A stretch of DNA of 64,000 nucleotides from Bin95 sp965220855 (GTDB lineage Bacteria; Pseudomonadota; Alphaproteobacteria; Bin95), in contig CBDCQY010000001.1 in NCBI GenBank assembly GCA_965220855.1, positions 620,001 to 684,000 on the forward strand, written 5' to 3'. The notes under the pieces were generated by a model. That model had not been told where the DNA came from. It saw only the letters and a program-made list of their open reading frames with translations, and did not search any database. Positions 36,201 through 43,059 of the stretch are shown here, piece after piece. A program made the translations under genes and the position numbers. Every line of letters starts with the position of its first letter. Positions within the stretch are counted from its first letter, which is position 1.

Positions 36201-37261
36201 GGGGCGACTGGCGGGGCTTCGAGGGCCGCAAGGATGGCGGCAGCTGGGACGGCGAGCAACGGACGGGCTGGCTGGGCGTGGATGCGCGCCTGGACGGGGG
36301 GCTGACGGCCGGTCTGGCGCTCTCGCAGGGCAAGAGCGAAGCGGATTACCGGCTTGACGAGTCCGGGGGCCGTCTGGAGACCTCTCTGACGACGGTGTGG
36401 CCCTATGTGCAGGTGACGACCGGCAATGGCGGCGCGCTGCGCGCGGTGCTGGGCCGGGGCGCGGGCGAGGCGGAGCATCGGGCGTCGGAGGGCGATGGGG
36501 AGCAGGCGGACCTGTCGCTGCTGGCGGGTTCGGTGAGCGGCCGTCTGCCGGTGGCCCGGCGGGGCGGCTTCTCCTGGTCGGCGTTTGGCGGTGTGAGCCT
36601 GGCGCGGATCGAGACGGAGGGTTCGTCGGCGACATCGATCGGCGATCTGAAGGCGACGAACTGGCGTCTTCGAGGCGGCGCGGAAGCGTCGCATGACGGC
36701 ATTGCGCTTTCGTCCGGGTCTGGCTGGCTGCTTCAGCCGCGCGGCGCGCTGGCGGTTCGCAAGGACAGCGGCGACGGTGTGACCGGGATCGGGGTGGAGT
36801 TGAGCGGCGGCGCGCGTCTGGCGTCTGCGGGCGGACGCTTCGGTCTCGACGCCTCCAGCCACTGGCTGGCGCTGCACTCCGCCGACGGGATGCGGGAATG
36901 GGGCGCGAGCCTGGAGGCGCGGTTCGCGCCGGCCGCCGACGGGCGCGGCCTGTCGCTCGCGCTCGGCCCGGCCTGGGGGCCGCAGCAGGGCGGCGTTCTG
37001 GAGCGCGAGCGCCTCTTCGACGAGGCGCGCGATGACGCGCCGCAACGCCTCTCCATGACAGCGCGCGCCGGCTACGGCTTTGCGGCGGCCGGCGGCCTGC
37101 TGACGCCGTTTGCGGAACTGGCCGTTGCGGAAGACGGCGGCGAGACCCGCAGCGCCGCCGGCCTCGCCTTCGCCGCCCCCGGCGGCGTGGACGCCAGGCT
37201 CGCCACAGAACACCGCGACGCCGAGGCCCGCATCGGCCTGCAGATGCGCCTCGCCTGGTAG
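33290..37261 (+). CDS. Autotransporter with seven Ig-like repeats
   Basis: This 1323-residue surface protein has an unusually long leader of about 90 residues ending in a signal peptide (LLASILALSAICIF, cut near AEAQ). A unique N-terminal domain (about 91-198) with two cysteines follows, then seven putative Ig (He_PIG/cadherin-like) repeats at 199-862, a linker rich in Arg and Gly, and an autotransporter barrel (about 963-1323) ending in RLAW. The barrel should insert in the outer membrane and expose the repeats, probably for adhesion. The start ATG 33290 lies 13 bases after AGGAGG; the frame is open upstream. The N-terminal domain is AT-rich (about 38% GC in 33781-33840) unlike the rest, suggesting separate origin. 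It may belong to the accessory region with the phage genes or stand alone. Confidence 0.85.
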   Translation: MTMTSSRSTGRTGGPGLASLLALASGVRSLRAATGRLLGAAPVCRSRRIPRHFSKGPTGASAARFRFRGLLASILALSAICIFPISAEAQSVRNVSIWLQDDGSIRVRAEYLCFASGWKVYMKNTSEDQFEQKHVLVEESLTTYSGWLNHTISDEIVPDTDSVDVRISIETTQDKTIFGCGGDVVWINSTRTIITTMHFTEPTIADQRYRVNTAITALELPEATPKSNSSGTLSYTLTPDLPAGLSFDASTRQISGTPTEIRPATSYTYKAKDEDGDEATLTFELKVEGDTQPSFGDTTITDQNWALNQAIRALQLPAASGGNGPLAYSITPTFSYGQSFPGGLSFDADTRQISGTPNAAQVPTSYTYKAADEDGDEATLTFRIHVNVTDSAPKFGDATIDDLVVRRGSAVGALQLPNATSGNGEIRYSISPDLPDGLSFDASTRQITGAPRAMQPAASYTYEAEDADGDEVTLTFTIAVLEADKVPSFGDAAIADRSWSLDRAIRALQLPAASSGNGALSYTLTPDLPAGLSFDASTRQIVGTPTTLQSAASYTYKAADEDGDEATLTFTIAVEADAAPGFGDAAIADRSWSQGRAIRALQLPAASGGNGALSYTLTPDLPAGLSFDASTRQIAGAPPTLQSAASYTYRVADQDNDEATLTFTIAVEADAAPGFGDAAIADRVYAQNAAIDALQLPRATGGNGALSYSISPDLPAGLSFDASMRQIVGAPTTLQSAASYTYRVADQDNDEATLTFTIAVVADTAPSFGDAAIADQSYALDRTIGVLQLPAASGGNGALTYTLTPELPDGLSLDASTRQITGAPTALQEALTYSWRAVDADFNRSGSDAATLSFTIEVTTAEMERRTLKHMLAATARATLAGAVDVIGRRFDAAPGGPGLSLAGRRIGGAPPVVDRYRRDRWDRPDRRDDRATPMGYSMDGSSLLRDSAFTLPLAASGAAPGGPGWTVWGRGDWRGFEGRKDGGSWDGEQRTGWLGVDARLDGGLTAGLALSQGKSEADYRLDESGGRLETSLTTVWPYVQVTTGNGGALRAVLGRGAGEAEHRASEGDGEQADLSLLAGSVSGRLPVARRGGFSWSAFGGVSLARIETEGSSATSIGDLKATNWRLRGGAEASHDGIALSSGSGWLLQPRGALAVRKDSGDGVTGIGVELSGGARLASAGGRFGLDASSHWLALHSADGMREWGASLEARFAPAADGRGLSLALGPAWGPQQGGVLERERLFDEARDDAPQRLSMTARAGYGFAAAGGLLTPFAELAVAEDGGETRSAAGLAFAAPGGVDARLATEHRDAEARIGLQMRLAW
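33884..35875 (+). repeat. Tandem Ig-domain coding repeats, 279-base period
   Basis: Seven tandem units encode about 93 residues each, with the recurring pattern FGDAAIAD, ALQLPAAS, LPAGLSFDASTRQI and DEATLTFTI. Units four to seven begin their FGD codon at 34754, 35033, 35312 and 35591, an exact 279-base spacing, and are nearly identical over long stretches. The first three units are more divergent and vary in length. The near identity of the later units suggests recent duplication or gene conversion, and copy number may vary between strains. Confidence 0.9.
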
Positions 37262-37277
37262 CAGCCGCTGGGCCGGG

Positions 37278-37907
37278 CTACTGGCTCGCCCAGACGATGC
37301 GGGCGATCCAGTCCAGCTCGTCCGCGTCGAACACCCGGTCCTCATGGGCGGGGTTGAAGGAGCGCAGCTCCACCCGCCGCGCGCTGCGGCGCGCCAGCAG
37401 CTTGGCCATCACCTCGCCGTCGCGGGTGCGCGCGACCACCCGGTCGCCCCGGCGCAGGCTGGCGGCCGGCGACACCACCACGATGTCGCCGTCGCGATAG
37501 ACCGGCTCCATGCTGTCGCCGGCAATCTCCAGCGCATAGGCGTTGGGGTCGCCGAGGTCGGGAAAGGCCACCTCGTCCCAGCCGGAGCCGACCGGATAGC
37601 CGGCGTCGTCGAAAAAGCCCCGGTCGCCGGCCTGCGCATAGCCGATCACCGGAACGGTCTGCGCCGGCGCGCCCTCGCGCCGCAACTGCTCGGCGAACAG
37701 CTCCGCCACGCCCGCCCCGGTCGCCGCCATGGCCCTGGAGAGGCTCTCCGTGCCGGGCCAGCGCGCCCTTCCGCCCCGCGTCACCCGCTTGCTGGGGTTG
37801 AAGGTCGTCGGGTCGAGGCCCGCGCGCCGCGCCAGGCCCGAGGCGGAAAGGCCCCGGCGCGCCGCCAGCGCGTCGATCGCGGCCCAGATGTCGGCATGTC
37901 TCAACAT
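37278..37907 (-). CDS. S24-family repressor-like transcription regulator
   Basis: This 209-residue protein has an N-terminal helix-turn-helix region (about 5-45, with LSASGLARRAGL) and a C-terminal LexA/CI-type self-cleaving domain. The nucleophile is S132 (AGDSMEPVYRDGD) and the general base is K169 (VMAKLL). An Ala-Gly pair at 93-94 is the likely cleavage site. Such proteins repress phage genes until RecA triggers cleavage. It faces away from the capsid-gene operon across an AT-rich 91-base gap, the classic place for a phage repressor. Similar genes also occur outside prophages in alphaproteobacteria, so its control of the cassette is inferred. Confidence 0.87.
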   Translation of the reverse strand: MLRHADIWAAIDALAARRGLSASGLARRAGLDPTTFNPSKRVTRGGRARWPGTESLSRAMAATGAGVAELFAEQLRREGAPAQTVPVIGYAQAGDRGFFDDAGYPVGSGWDEVAFPDLGDPNAYALEIAGDSMEPVYRDGDIVVVSPAASLRRGDRVVARTRDGEVMAKLLARRSARRVELRSFNPAHEDRVFDADELDWIARIVWASQ

Positions 37908-37917
37908 AGGAACCTTA

Positions 37918-37964
37918 TCTCATATTTTTCGTTGACCTTCATTAGGAATATATCCATATATGGG
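37918..37964. promoter_or_regulatory. AT-rich promoter/operator region of the phage-like cassette
   Basis: This island in otherwise GC-rich DNA holds TTGACC at 37932-37937 as a rightward -35 candidate, with TATATG (37957-37962) at a 19-base spacing. It also carries the perfect palindrome CCATATATGG (37954-37963). It separates the S24 repressor from the first cassette gene and is the best candidate for the operator. Confidence 0.5.
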
Positions 37965-37998
37965 CGTTCGGGATGACCCCGACCGGAAAGGATCCTCC

Positions 37999-38337
37999 AT
38001 GTCTCCATGTTTCCCGTCCCCCGCGCCCGACGATGCGCCCTTCGACAACGCCGCCCAGGCCTGGTTCTGGTTCATGGCCTGGCGGACGGCGGTCGAGGAC
38101 GGCGCCACGCCCTCCTACGAGGGCCGCGGCCGGCCCTGCTCGCCGCTCGACATGATCGCCTGCCTGCGGCGACTGGTCGCGCTCGGGCGGCTCACCCGGC
38201 GCCACCTCCAGGCGCTGACGCGCTTCGGCCGACGCTTCGAACATCCCCGCCCGGAGCGGGACCCGGCCTCCCGACTGTGGGACGAGGGGCTTTCTCGCCT
38301 CGAGGAACTGTTCCGCGCCAAGGGAATCGTGGCATGA
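37999..38337 (+). CDS. Conserved-looking hypothetical protein at the start of the phage-like operon
   Basis: This 112-residue protein has a WFWFMAWRTA helix near its N terminus, a CSPLDMIACLRRLVALGRLTRRHL helix pair and a basic FGRRFEHPRPERD segment. Similar small proteins with AWFWFM and a Cys-Pro-x-D motif occur in alphaproteobacteria, but I know no function. It could be a DNA-binding packaging or regulatory protein. The ATG at 37999 follows AAAGGATC; an in-frame ATG at 37960 is less likely. It is coupled to the next gene by ATGA. Confidence 0.65.
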   Translation: MSPCFPSPAPDDAPFDNAAQAWFWFMAWRTAVEDGATPSYEGRGRPCSPLDMIACLRRLVALGRLTRRHLQALTRFGRRFEHPRPERDPASRLWDEGLSRLEELFRAKGIVA

Positions 38338-38699
38338 GCGGGCGCGCGCTGGCCGTGTTCTCCGGCGAGGCCGACCTTGTGTGGCTCCGCCTGCTCCGCC
38401 CCGGCTTCCGGCATTGCTTCGTCGCGCTGGAGGAGGACGGGCGCTGGGTCACCATCGACCCGCTCGCCGGCTATACCGACATCGCGCTGCAGCCGGTGCC
38501 GGCCGGTTTCGACCTCGCCGGCTTCTATCGCGAGCGCGGCTTCACCGTCGTCGAGACCCGCCGACGGCGGCGTCACAAGCCCGCCCCGCTGCTGCCGGCG
38601 ACCTGCGTCGAGCTCGCCAAGCGGGTGCTCGGCGTCGCCTCCTGGCGCGTGCTCACCCCGCGCCAGCTGCACGACTATCTGCTGCGCGACAGGAAATAA
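38334..38699 (+). CDS. Possible permuted papain-like (NlpC/P60-type) hydrolase
   Basis: This 121-residue protein has a histidine strand FRHCFVALEEDG (H27), an acidic residue soon after in WVTIDPLAGY (D42), and later a helix starting TCVELAKRVLGV with C91. The order His-Asp-Cys with Cys at a helix N terminus matches circularly permuted NlpC/P60 (papain-like) proteins. Lying first in the operon with portal and holin, it is a candidate for the missing cell-wall hydrolase, or a protein-modifying enzyme in the particle. No signal peptide is present. The fold call is inference from the motif layout only. Confidence 0.5.
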   Translation: MSGRALAVFSGEADLVWLRLLRPGFRHCFVALEEDGRWVTIDPLAGYTDIALQPVPAGFDLAGFYRERGFTVVETRRRRRHKPAPLLPATCVELAKRVLGVASWRVLTPRQLHDYLLRDRK

Positions 38700-38767
38700 T
38701 TCTCATGCACCGCTTGACAGGCGGCGAACCGGGTGTAGCATCCGCAGTGAACGAAAGAGGAATATCG

Positions 38768-40192
38768 ATGCCGATCCAATCCACCGCCGAGACCGCCGAG
38801 ACGGTGCTGGCGGGCTATCGCCGCGCCGAGGCGCGCCGGCGGCCCTGGGAGGCGCTCTGGCGCGATTGCGCCGCCCATGCGCTGCCCTTCGGCGCGGACG
38901 CCGAGCGCATCTTCGACGCCACCGCCGCCGACGCCGTGGATCAGCTGGCCGCGAGCCTGCTGGCCGAGCTGACGCCGCCCTTCGCCCGCTGGGTCGGCTT
39001 CGCGCCGGGGGCGGACGCCGACGCCGAGGCCGCCCTGCCGATGCTGGAAGCGGCGGCCGAGGCGGTGCAGGGCCATCTCGACCGCTCCACCTTCGCGACC
39101 GAGATGCATCAGGCGCTGCTCGACCTGGTGACCGTCGGCACCGGCTGCCTCCTGTTCGAGGAGAGCGATCTCGGCGCCGTCTCGGCCTTTCGCTTCACGG
39201 CCGTGCCGCTCGCCGAGATCGTGCTGGAGGAGGGGCCGGAGGGGCGCCTCGACCGGGTCTGGCGCCGCCGCCTGCTGGAGGCGGACGAGCTGCGCCGGCG
39301 CTTCCCGCGCGCCCGGAGCCTGCGCCTCGACAAGGGCGGCCATGCGGTGGTCGAGCAGGTCGGCCCCGAAGACGGCGCCTGGCGCTATCTGGCCGCGCTG
39401 GAGGGCGGGGCGGGCGGTCCGTCCGCGCTGCTGGCCGAGGGCGGCTTCGCGCGCTCGCCCTTCATCTGCTTCCGCTGGCTGAAGGCGCCGGGCGAAGCCT
39501 ATGGCCGCTCGCCGGTGATGAAGGCGCTGCCGGACATCAAGACCGCCGACAAGGTGGTCGAACTCACGCTCAAAAACGCCTCCATCGCCGTGACCGGCAT
39601 CTGGCAGGCGGACGACGACGGCGTGCTGAACCCGGCCTCGGTGCGCCTCGCGCCGGGGGCGATCCTGCCCAAGGCGGTCGGCTCGGCGGGCCTGACGCCG
39701 CTCGCCGCGCCGGGACGCTTCGACGTCTCGCAACTGGTGCTGGAGGATTTGCGCAAGCGCATCCGCCACGCGCTGCTCGCCGACCGGCTGGCCCAGCCGG
39801 CCAGCCCCGCCATGACCGCGACCGAAGTGCTGGAGCGCTCGGCGGAGATGGCGCGGCTGCTGGGCGCGACCTACGGGCGGCTCGAGGCCGAACTGCTGGC
39901 CCCGCTGGTGGAGCGCGCGCTCGCCATCCTGGCCCGGCGCGGCGAGGCGCCGGCCTTCGCCCTCGACGGGCGCGAGGCGGAGCTCCGGCTGCGCTCGCCG
40001 CTCGCCGCGGCCGCCGGGCAGCGCGAGGCGAACGCCGTGCTCGCCTGGCTCTCGGCCGCCTCGGGCCTCGGCCAGGACGCGCTCGCCGCCATCGACGCCC
40101 GGCGCGCCGCGCGCTGGCTCGGCGCCCGCCTCGGCGTGCCGCCGGCCCTGCTGGCGCCGGACTTGCCGACGGCCCCGGCCGGCGCTATTTAG
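38768..40192 (+). CDS. Podovirus-type portal (head-tail connector) protein
   Basis: This 474-residue protein fits the T7-like head-to-tail connector family, a dodecameric ring at the capsid vertex through which DNA is packaged. Marks include the N-terminal RRRPWEALWRDCAAHALPFG, FDATAADAVDQLAASL, then YGRSPVMKALPDIK and a late SPAMTATEVLERS segment. It is a little shorter than T7 gp8. ATG 38768 follows GAGGA; an in-frame ATG at 38705 would add 21 residues. It lies upstream of scaffold and capsid genes as in T7. No frameshift or decay is seen. Confidence 0.88.
   Translation: MPIQSTAETAETVLAGYRRAEARRRPWEALWRDCAAHALPFGADAERIFDATAADAVDQLAASLLAELTPPFARWVGFAPGADADAEAALPMLEAAAEAVQGHLDRSTFATEMHQALLDLVTVGTGCLLFEESDLGAVSAFRFTAVPLAEIVLEEGPEGRLDRVWRRRLLEADELRRRFPRARSLRLDKGGHAVVEQVGPEDGAWRYLAALEGGAGGPSALLAEGGFARSPFICFRWLKAPGEAYGRSPVMKALPDIKTADKVVELTLKNASIAVTGIWQADDDGVLNPASVRLAPGAILPKAVGSAGLTPLAAPGRFDVSQLVLEDLRKRIRHALLADRLAQPASPAMTATEVLERSAEMARLLGATYGRLEAELLAPLVERALAILARRGEAPAFALDGREAELRLRSPLAAAAGQREANAVLAWLSAASGLGQDALAAIDARRAARWLGARLGVPPALLAPDLPTAPAGAI
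40163..40191 (+). promoter_or_regulatory. Candidate promoter for the coiled-coil insert gene
   Basis: TTGCCG (40163-40168) and TATTTA (40186-40191) are 17 bases apart at the end of the portal gene, just ahead of the coiled-coil gene. Matches to consensus are partial (4 of 6 and 3 of 6), but TATTTA stands out in this GC-rich DNA. Confidence 0.35.
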
Positions 40193-40196
40193 GAAC

Positions 40197-40961
40197 ATGG
40201 CGGAAGAAGGAAGCGCGGTCATGGCCGGCGAACGGCAGACGGACGCGCCAGTGCGGTCGCCCTTTGCCCGGTGGCTCCGGGACTATGGCGTCTTCCTGAG
40301 CGTCATAGCCACCTTCGTGGCCCTCCTGTTCACCATGGTGGACCGGATCGACGGCCTGCGGACCGAGTTCGGCGGCAAGCTCGACGCGGCGGCGGGCAAG
40401 CTGGACGGCAAGATCGACGCGGTGGCGACGACGCTCGATGGCAAGATCGACGCGGTGGCGGAGAAGGTCGACAGTGTGGCGGCCTCGCTCGAGGAGGTGA
40501 AGACGAAGGTCGAGGTCCTGGATGCGCGCTTTACCGACCGGATGGCCGCCATGGACGAGCGGCTGGGCGGCAGGATGGACGCGCTCGACGCGCGGATGGA
40601 CTCCCTCGACCGCCGGATGGTCCGCCTGGAGCGGAAGCTCGACGAGACCCAGGCCACGGTCAACAAGCGCATCGACGATGTGCTGCTGGTGCTGGGCCGG
40701 GAACCGGCGCCGCGAGGCGAGAGCGCGCCCGCCCGGACGCCGATCCCCCTGGTCAGCCTGTTCCCCGGACTGCTGACGGGCGAGCGAGTCTTCCTGATGG
40801 GCAAGGTCGTGCCGAGCCGGGTCGAGGGGGACGAACTGACCCTGTTCGCCGACGACGAGCAGGTGCGCAAGCTGCTGGTCGAGAAGGGCTGGCGGCCGGT
40901 CGATCCCGCCGATCCGGCCGCCGGCTACCGCTTCTCCCGCCCGGCGAAGAACAACCTCTGA
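40197..40961 (+). CDS. Membrane-anchored coiled-coil protein inserted in the phage operon
   Basis: This 254-residue protein (246 if started at ATG 40221, which has a GAAGGAAG site) has a membrane helix at about 30-48 (FLSVIATFVALLFTMV). A long coiled coil (50-165) follows, made of 11-residue units such as LDGKIDAVA and LDARMDSLDRR. A C-terminal domain (170-254) has two strand-like segments, RVFLMGKVVP and DELTLFADDEQVRKL, and the end GYRFSRP. It is not a known morphogenesis protein and lies between portal and scaffold genes, where T7 has nothing. A candidate promoter precedes it and a strong terminator follows, as in a moron. Function is unknown; superinfection exclusion or a host membrane role are possibilities only. 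Confidence 0.75.
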   Translation: MAEEGSAVMAGERQTDAPVRSPFARWLRDYGVFLSVIATFVALLFTMVDRIDGLRTEFGGKLDAAAGKLDGKIDAVATTLDGKIDAVAEKVDSVAASLEEVKTKVEVLDARFTDRMAAMDERLGGRMDALDARMDSLDRRMVRLERKLDETQATVNKRIDDVLLVLGREPAPRGESAPARTPIPLVSLFPGLLTGERVFLMGKVVPSRVEGDELTLFADDEQVRKLLVEKGWRPVDPADPAAGYRFSRPAKNNL

Positions 40962-41009
40962 CCTCTCGGGCCGCCTCTCGGGCGGCCCCCCGCATTCCAC
41001 GCCTGCCGA

Positions 41010-41046
41010 CGGGCGGCTCCTCCAGGGGAGCCGCCCGTTTTCTTTT
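41010..41046 (+). terminator. Strong intrinsic terminator inside the phage-like operon
   Basis: A perfect 11-base stem (41010-41020 with 41027-41037), a six-base loop and a T-rich tail (TTTTCTTTT, 41038-41046) form a textbook intrinsic terminator. It lies 48 bases after the coiled-coil gene and 29 bases before the scaffold gene. It would cut the transcript from the portal side, so capsid genes need read-through or another promoter. Confidence 0.85.
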
Positions 41047-41074
41047 CCCCGACCGAGAAGGAGACCCGCTTCCC

Positions 41075-41728
41075 GTGGAACCCGAACCCGCGGCCCGCCC
41101 GGAGGGCCTGCCCGACGATTTCTGGGACGAGGAGGCCGGCCGGGTCCGCCTCGAAGAGCTGATCGGCGCCTATGGCGCGCTCGCCTCGGCCGACCGCCCG
41201 CCGGAAAGCCCCGAGGGCTACGAGCTCAGCCCCGACGAGCTGCTGGGCGCGCCGGACGGCGAGGTCAACCGCCGGCTGCACGCCGCCGGCTTCACCAACG
41301 CCCAGGCCCAGCTGGTCTATGACATGGCGGCGGAACTGCTGCTGCCGCTCGCCGAACAGGTGGCGGACGATCTGGGCCGGGCCGACCGCGACGCGCGCCT
41401 GGCCGAGCGCTTCGGCGGCGAGGACGGCTGGCGGCGCGCCCGCCGGCAGCTGGAAGGCTGGGCCGGCGGCAATCTGCCGCCCGGCGTCGGCGAGGCGCTG
41501 CTCGGCTCGGTCGAGGGCGTCGCCGCGCTGGAGCGGCTGATGGACGCCGGCGAACCGGGCCTGGGCGGCCCCGGCCGGCCCCCGAACGCCGCGCCGACGC
41601 TGGACGGGCTCCGCCGGCTCCAGGCCGATCCGCGCTACTGGCGCGACCGCGAGCCGGAGGCCGTCGCCGAGGTGCTCGACGGCTATGCGCGCCTCTATCC
41701 GGGCGCGCGCCCCGACTTCGACATCTGA
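41075..41728 (+). CDS. Capsid assembly (scaffolding) protein
   Basis: This 217-residue acidic, helix-rich protein lies between portal and capsid genes, the usual place for the T7-like scaffold that shapes the procapsid. Residues 13-60 have DDFWDEEAGRVRLEELI and the segment PPESPEGYEL; the middle has AELLLPLAEQVADDL and RYWRDREPE near the end, patterns seen in tail-less-virus scaffold proteins of podoviruses. The start is GTG 41075, with AAGGAG 9-14 bases before it; the frame is open upstream across the terminator but without homology. The function rests partly on position. Confidence 0.78.
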   Translation: MEPEPAARPEGLPDDFWDEEAGRVRLEELIGAYGALASADRPPESPEGYELSPDELLGAPDGEVNRRLHAAGFTNAQAQLVYDMAAELLLPLAEQVADDLGRADRDARLAERFGGEDGWRRARRQLEGWAGGNLPPGVGEALLGSVEGVAALERLMDAGEPGLGGPGRPPNAAPTLDGLRRLQADPRYWRDREPEAVAEVLDGYARLYPGARPDFDI

Positions 41729-41779
41729 CCCCCGACCCGACACCGACAGACCCCCGAAAGGAGGGCCAAGGACCTTCTC

Positions 41780-42598
41780 ATGGCGATAGACCTTTCCCCA
41801 GCCTTCATCAAGGCGTTCGAAGGCGAGATTCACAACGCCTATCAGCGCCAGGGCTCCAAGCTCCGCGACACCGTGCGCACCCGGCGCGGCGTGGCCGGCT
41901 CCACCGTCACCTTCCGCCGGGTCGGGCGCGGCGCGGCCGCCACCAAGGCCCGACACGGCCAGATTCCGGTGATGAATGTCGATCATGCCGCCGTCGAATG
42001 CGCGCTCCAGGACTATTACGCCGGCGAATGGGTGGACAAGCTCGACGACCTGAAGATCGGCGGCGGCGAGCGCGACACGCTGGCCAAGGCCGGCGCCTAT
42101 GCGCTCGGGCGCAAGACCGACGCGCTGATCGCCGCCGCGCTCGACGGCTCCACCAACCATGCCGGCGGCAAGACCGACGGCCTCACCAAGGCCAAGGTGC
42201 TCGCCGCCTTCGAGATGCTGGGCCAGGCCGATGTGCCGGACGATGGCGAGCGCACCGCCGTCATCGGCTGGAAGCAGTGGTCGGACCTGATGACCATCGA
42301 GGAATTCGCCAACGCGGACTATGTCGGCGCGGACGACCTGCCCTGGCGCGGCACCCAGGCCAAGCGCTGGCTCGGCACGCTCTGGCTGCCGCATTCGGGC
42401 CTCACGCTCGATGGCGCCGTGCGGCTCTGCCACTGGTATCACCGGAGCGCCGTCGGCCACGCGGCCGGCGCGGAGGTCACCACCGACATCACCTGGCATG
42501 GCGACCGCGCCGCCTGGTTCGTCGCCAACTGGATGAGCCAGGGCGCCGCGCTGATCGACCCCGAGGGCGTCGTCACCATGCGCTGCCTCGAATCCTGA
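41780..42598 (+). CDS. Phage major capsid protein
   Basis: This 272-residue protein occupies the capsid slot directly after the scaffold and is a typical length for small podovirus-like capsids. It has the N-terminal FIKAFEGEIHNAYQRQGSKL, a VTFRRVGRGAAATKARHGQ strand-loop region and DYYAGEWVDKLDDLKI, features of HK97-fold capsid proteins of this group. An AAAGGAGG site precedes the start. The last 80 residues have the beta-rich pattern LTLDGAVRLCHWYHRSAVG. There are no frame breaks. The best-supported function after terminase in this cluster. Confidence 0.8.
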   Translation: MAIDLSPAFIKAFEGEIHNAYQRQGSKLRDTVRTRRGVAGSTVTFRRVGRGAAATKARHGQIPVMNVDHAAVECALQDYYAGEWVDKLDDLKIGGGERDTLAKAGAYALGRKTDALIAAALDGSTNHAGGKTDGLTKAKVLAAFEMLGQADVPDDGERTAVIGWKQWSDLMTIEEFANADYVGADDLPWRGTQAKRWLGTLWLPHSGLTLDGAVRLCHWYHRSAVGHAAGAEVTTDITWHGDRAAWFVANWMSQGAALIDPEGVVTMRCLES

Positions 42599-42614
42599 GC
42601 GAAAGGAGCCACCG

Positions 42615-42977
42615 ATGGCCTTCAACACCGGCAATCTCTCCGTGCTGGCCTACGCCAACGGCTTCACCCTCTGGCACTACCGGTCGGCGACCGACACCGA
42701 CGCCGCCATGGCCGGGGCCGGCTATTTCAACGACGCCTCGGACCTGCTCCGCCCCGGCGACATGCTGGCGCTGAACGGCGCCGGCGGCAGCGCCGCGCTG
42801 GTCCGCGTCGCCGCCAACCGCCGGGGCGCGGTGGCGATCGGCTTCACCACCGACTGGGAAACCCAGGCGGCGGTGGCCGACGCCACCGGCGGAACCACCG
42901 TCGATGCCGAGGCGCGCAAGGCGCTCGGCGCGGTGATCGCGGCGCTGGAGCAGGTCGGCATCCTCGCCGCCGCCTGA
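42615..42977 (+). CDS. Phage structural protein of unknown role, possibly capsid decoration
   Basis: This 120-residue protein lies 16 bases after the capsid gene, with its own GAAAGGAG site. It starts with NLSVLAYANGFTLWHYRSA, then GYFNDASDLLRPGDMLAL, and reads as a small beta-rich domain followed by a C-terminal helix. The position and fold feel match a head-decoration or head-completion protein, but I cannot name a family with confidence. Confidence 0.6.
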   Translation: MAFNTGNLSVLAYANGFTLWHYRSATDTDAAMAGAGYFNDASDLLRPGDMLALNGAGGSAALVRVAANRRGAVAIGFTTDWETQAAVADATGGTTVDAEARKALGAVIAALEQVGILAAA

Positions 42978-42983
42978 CGCCGC

Positions 42984-43015
42984 CGCCCGGCCGCCGCCTC
43001 CCCGGCGGCCGGGCG
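42984..43015 (+). terminator. GC-rich hairpin after the capsid genes
   Basis: A 13-base perfect stem (42984-42996 with 43003-43015) and six-base loop start seven bases after the stop of the 120-residue protein. No T-run follows. It may stabilise the capsid mRNA or weakly stop transcription, as a terminator downstream of the capsid gene does in T7. Confidence 0.5.
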
Positions 43016-43059
43016 ACCCCCGCCTCTCCCCGTTCCCGCTTGCCGGAGTCGCTTGTTCC

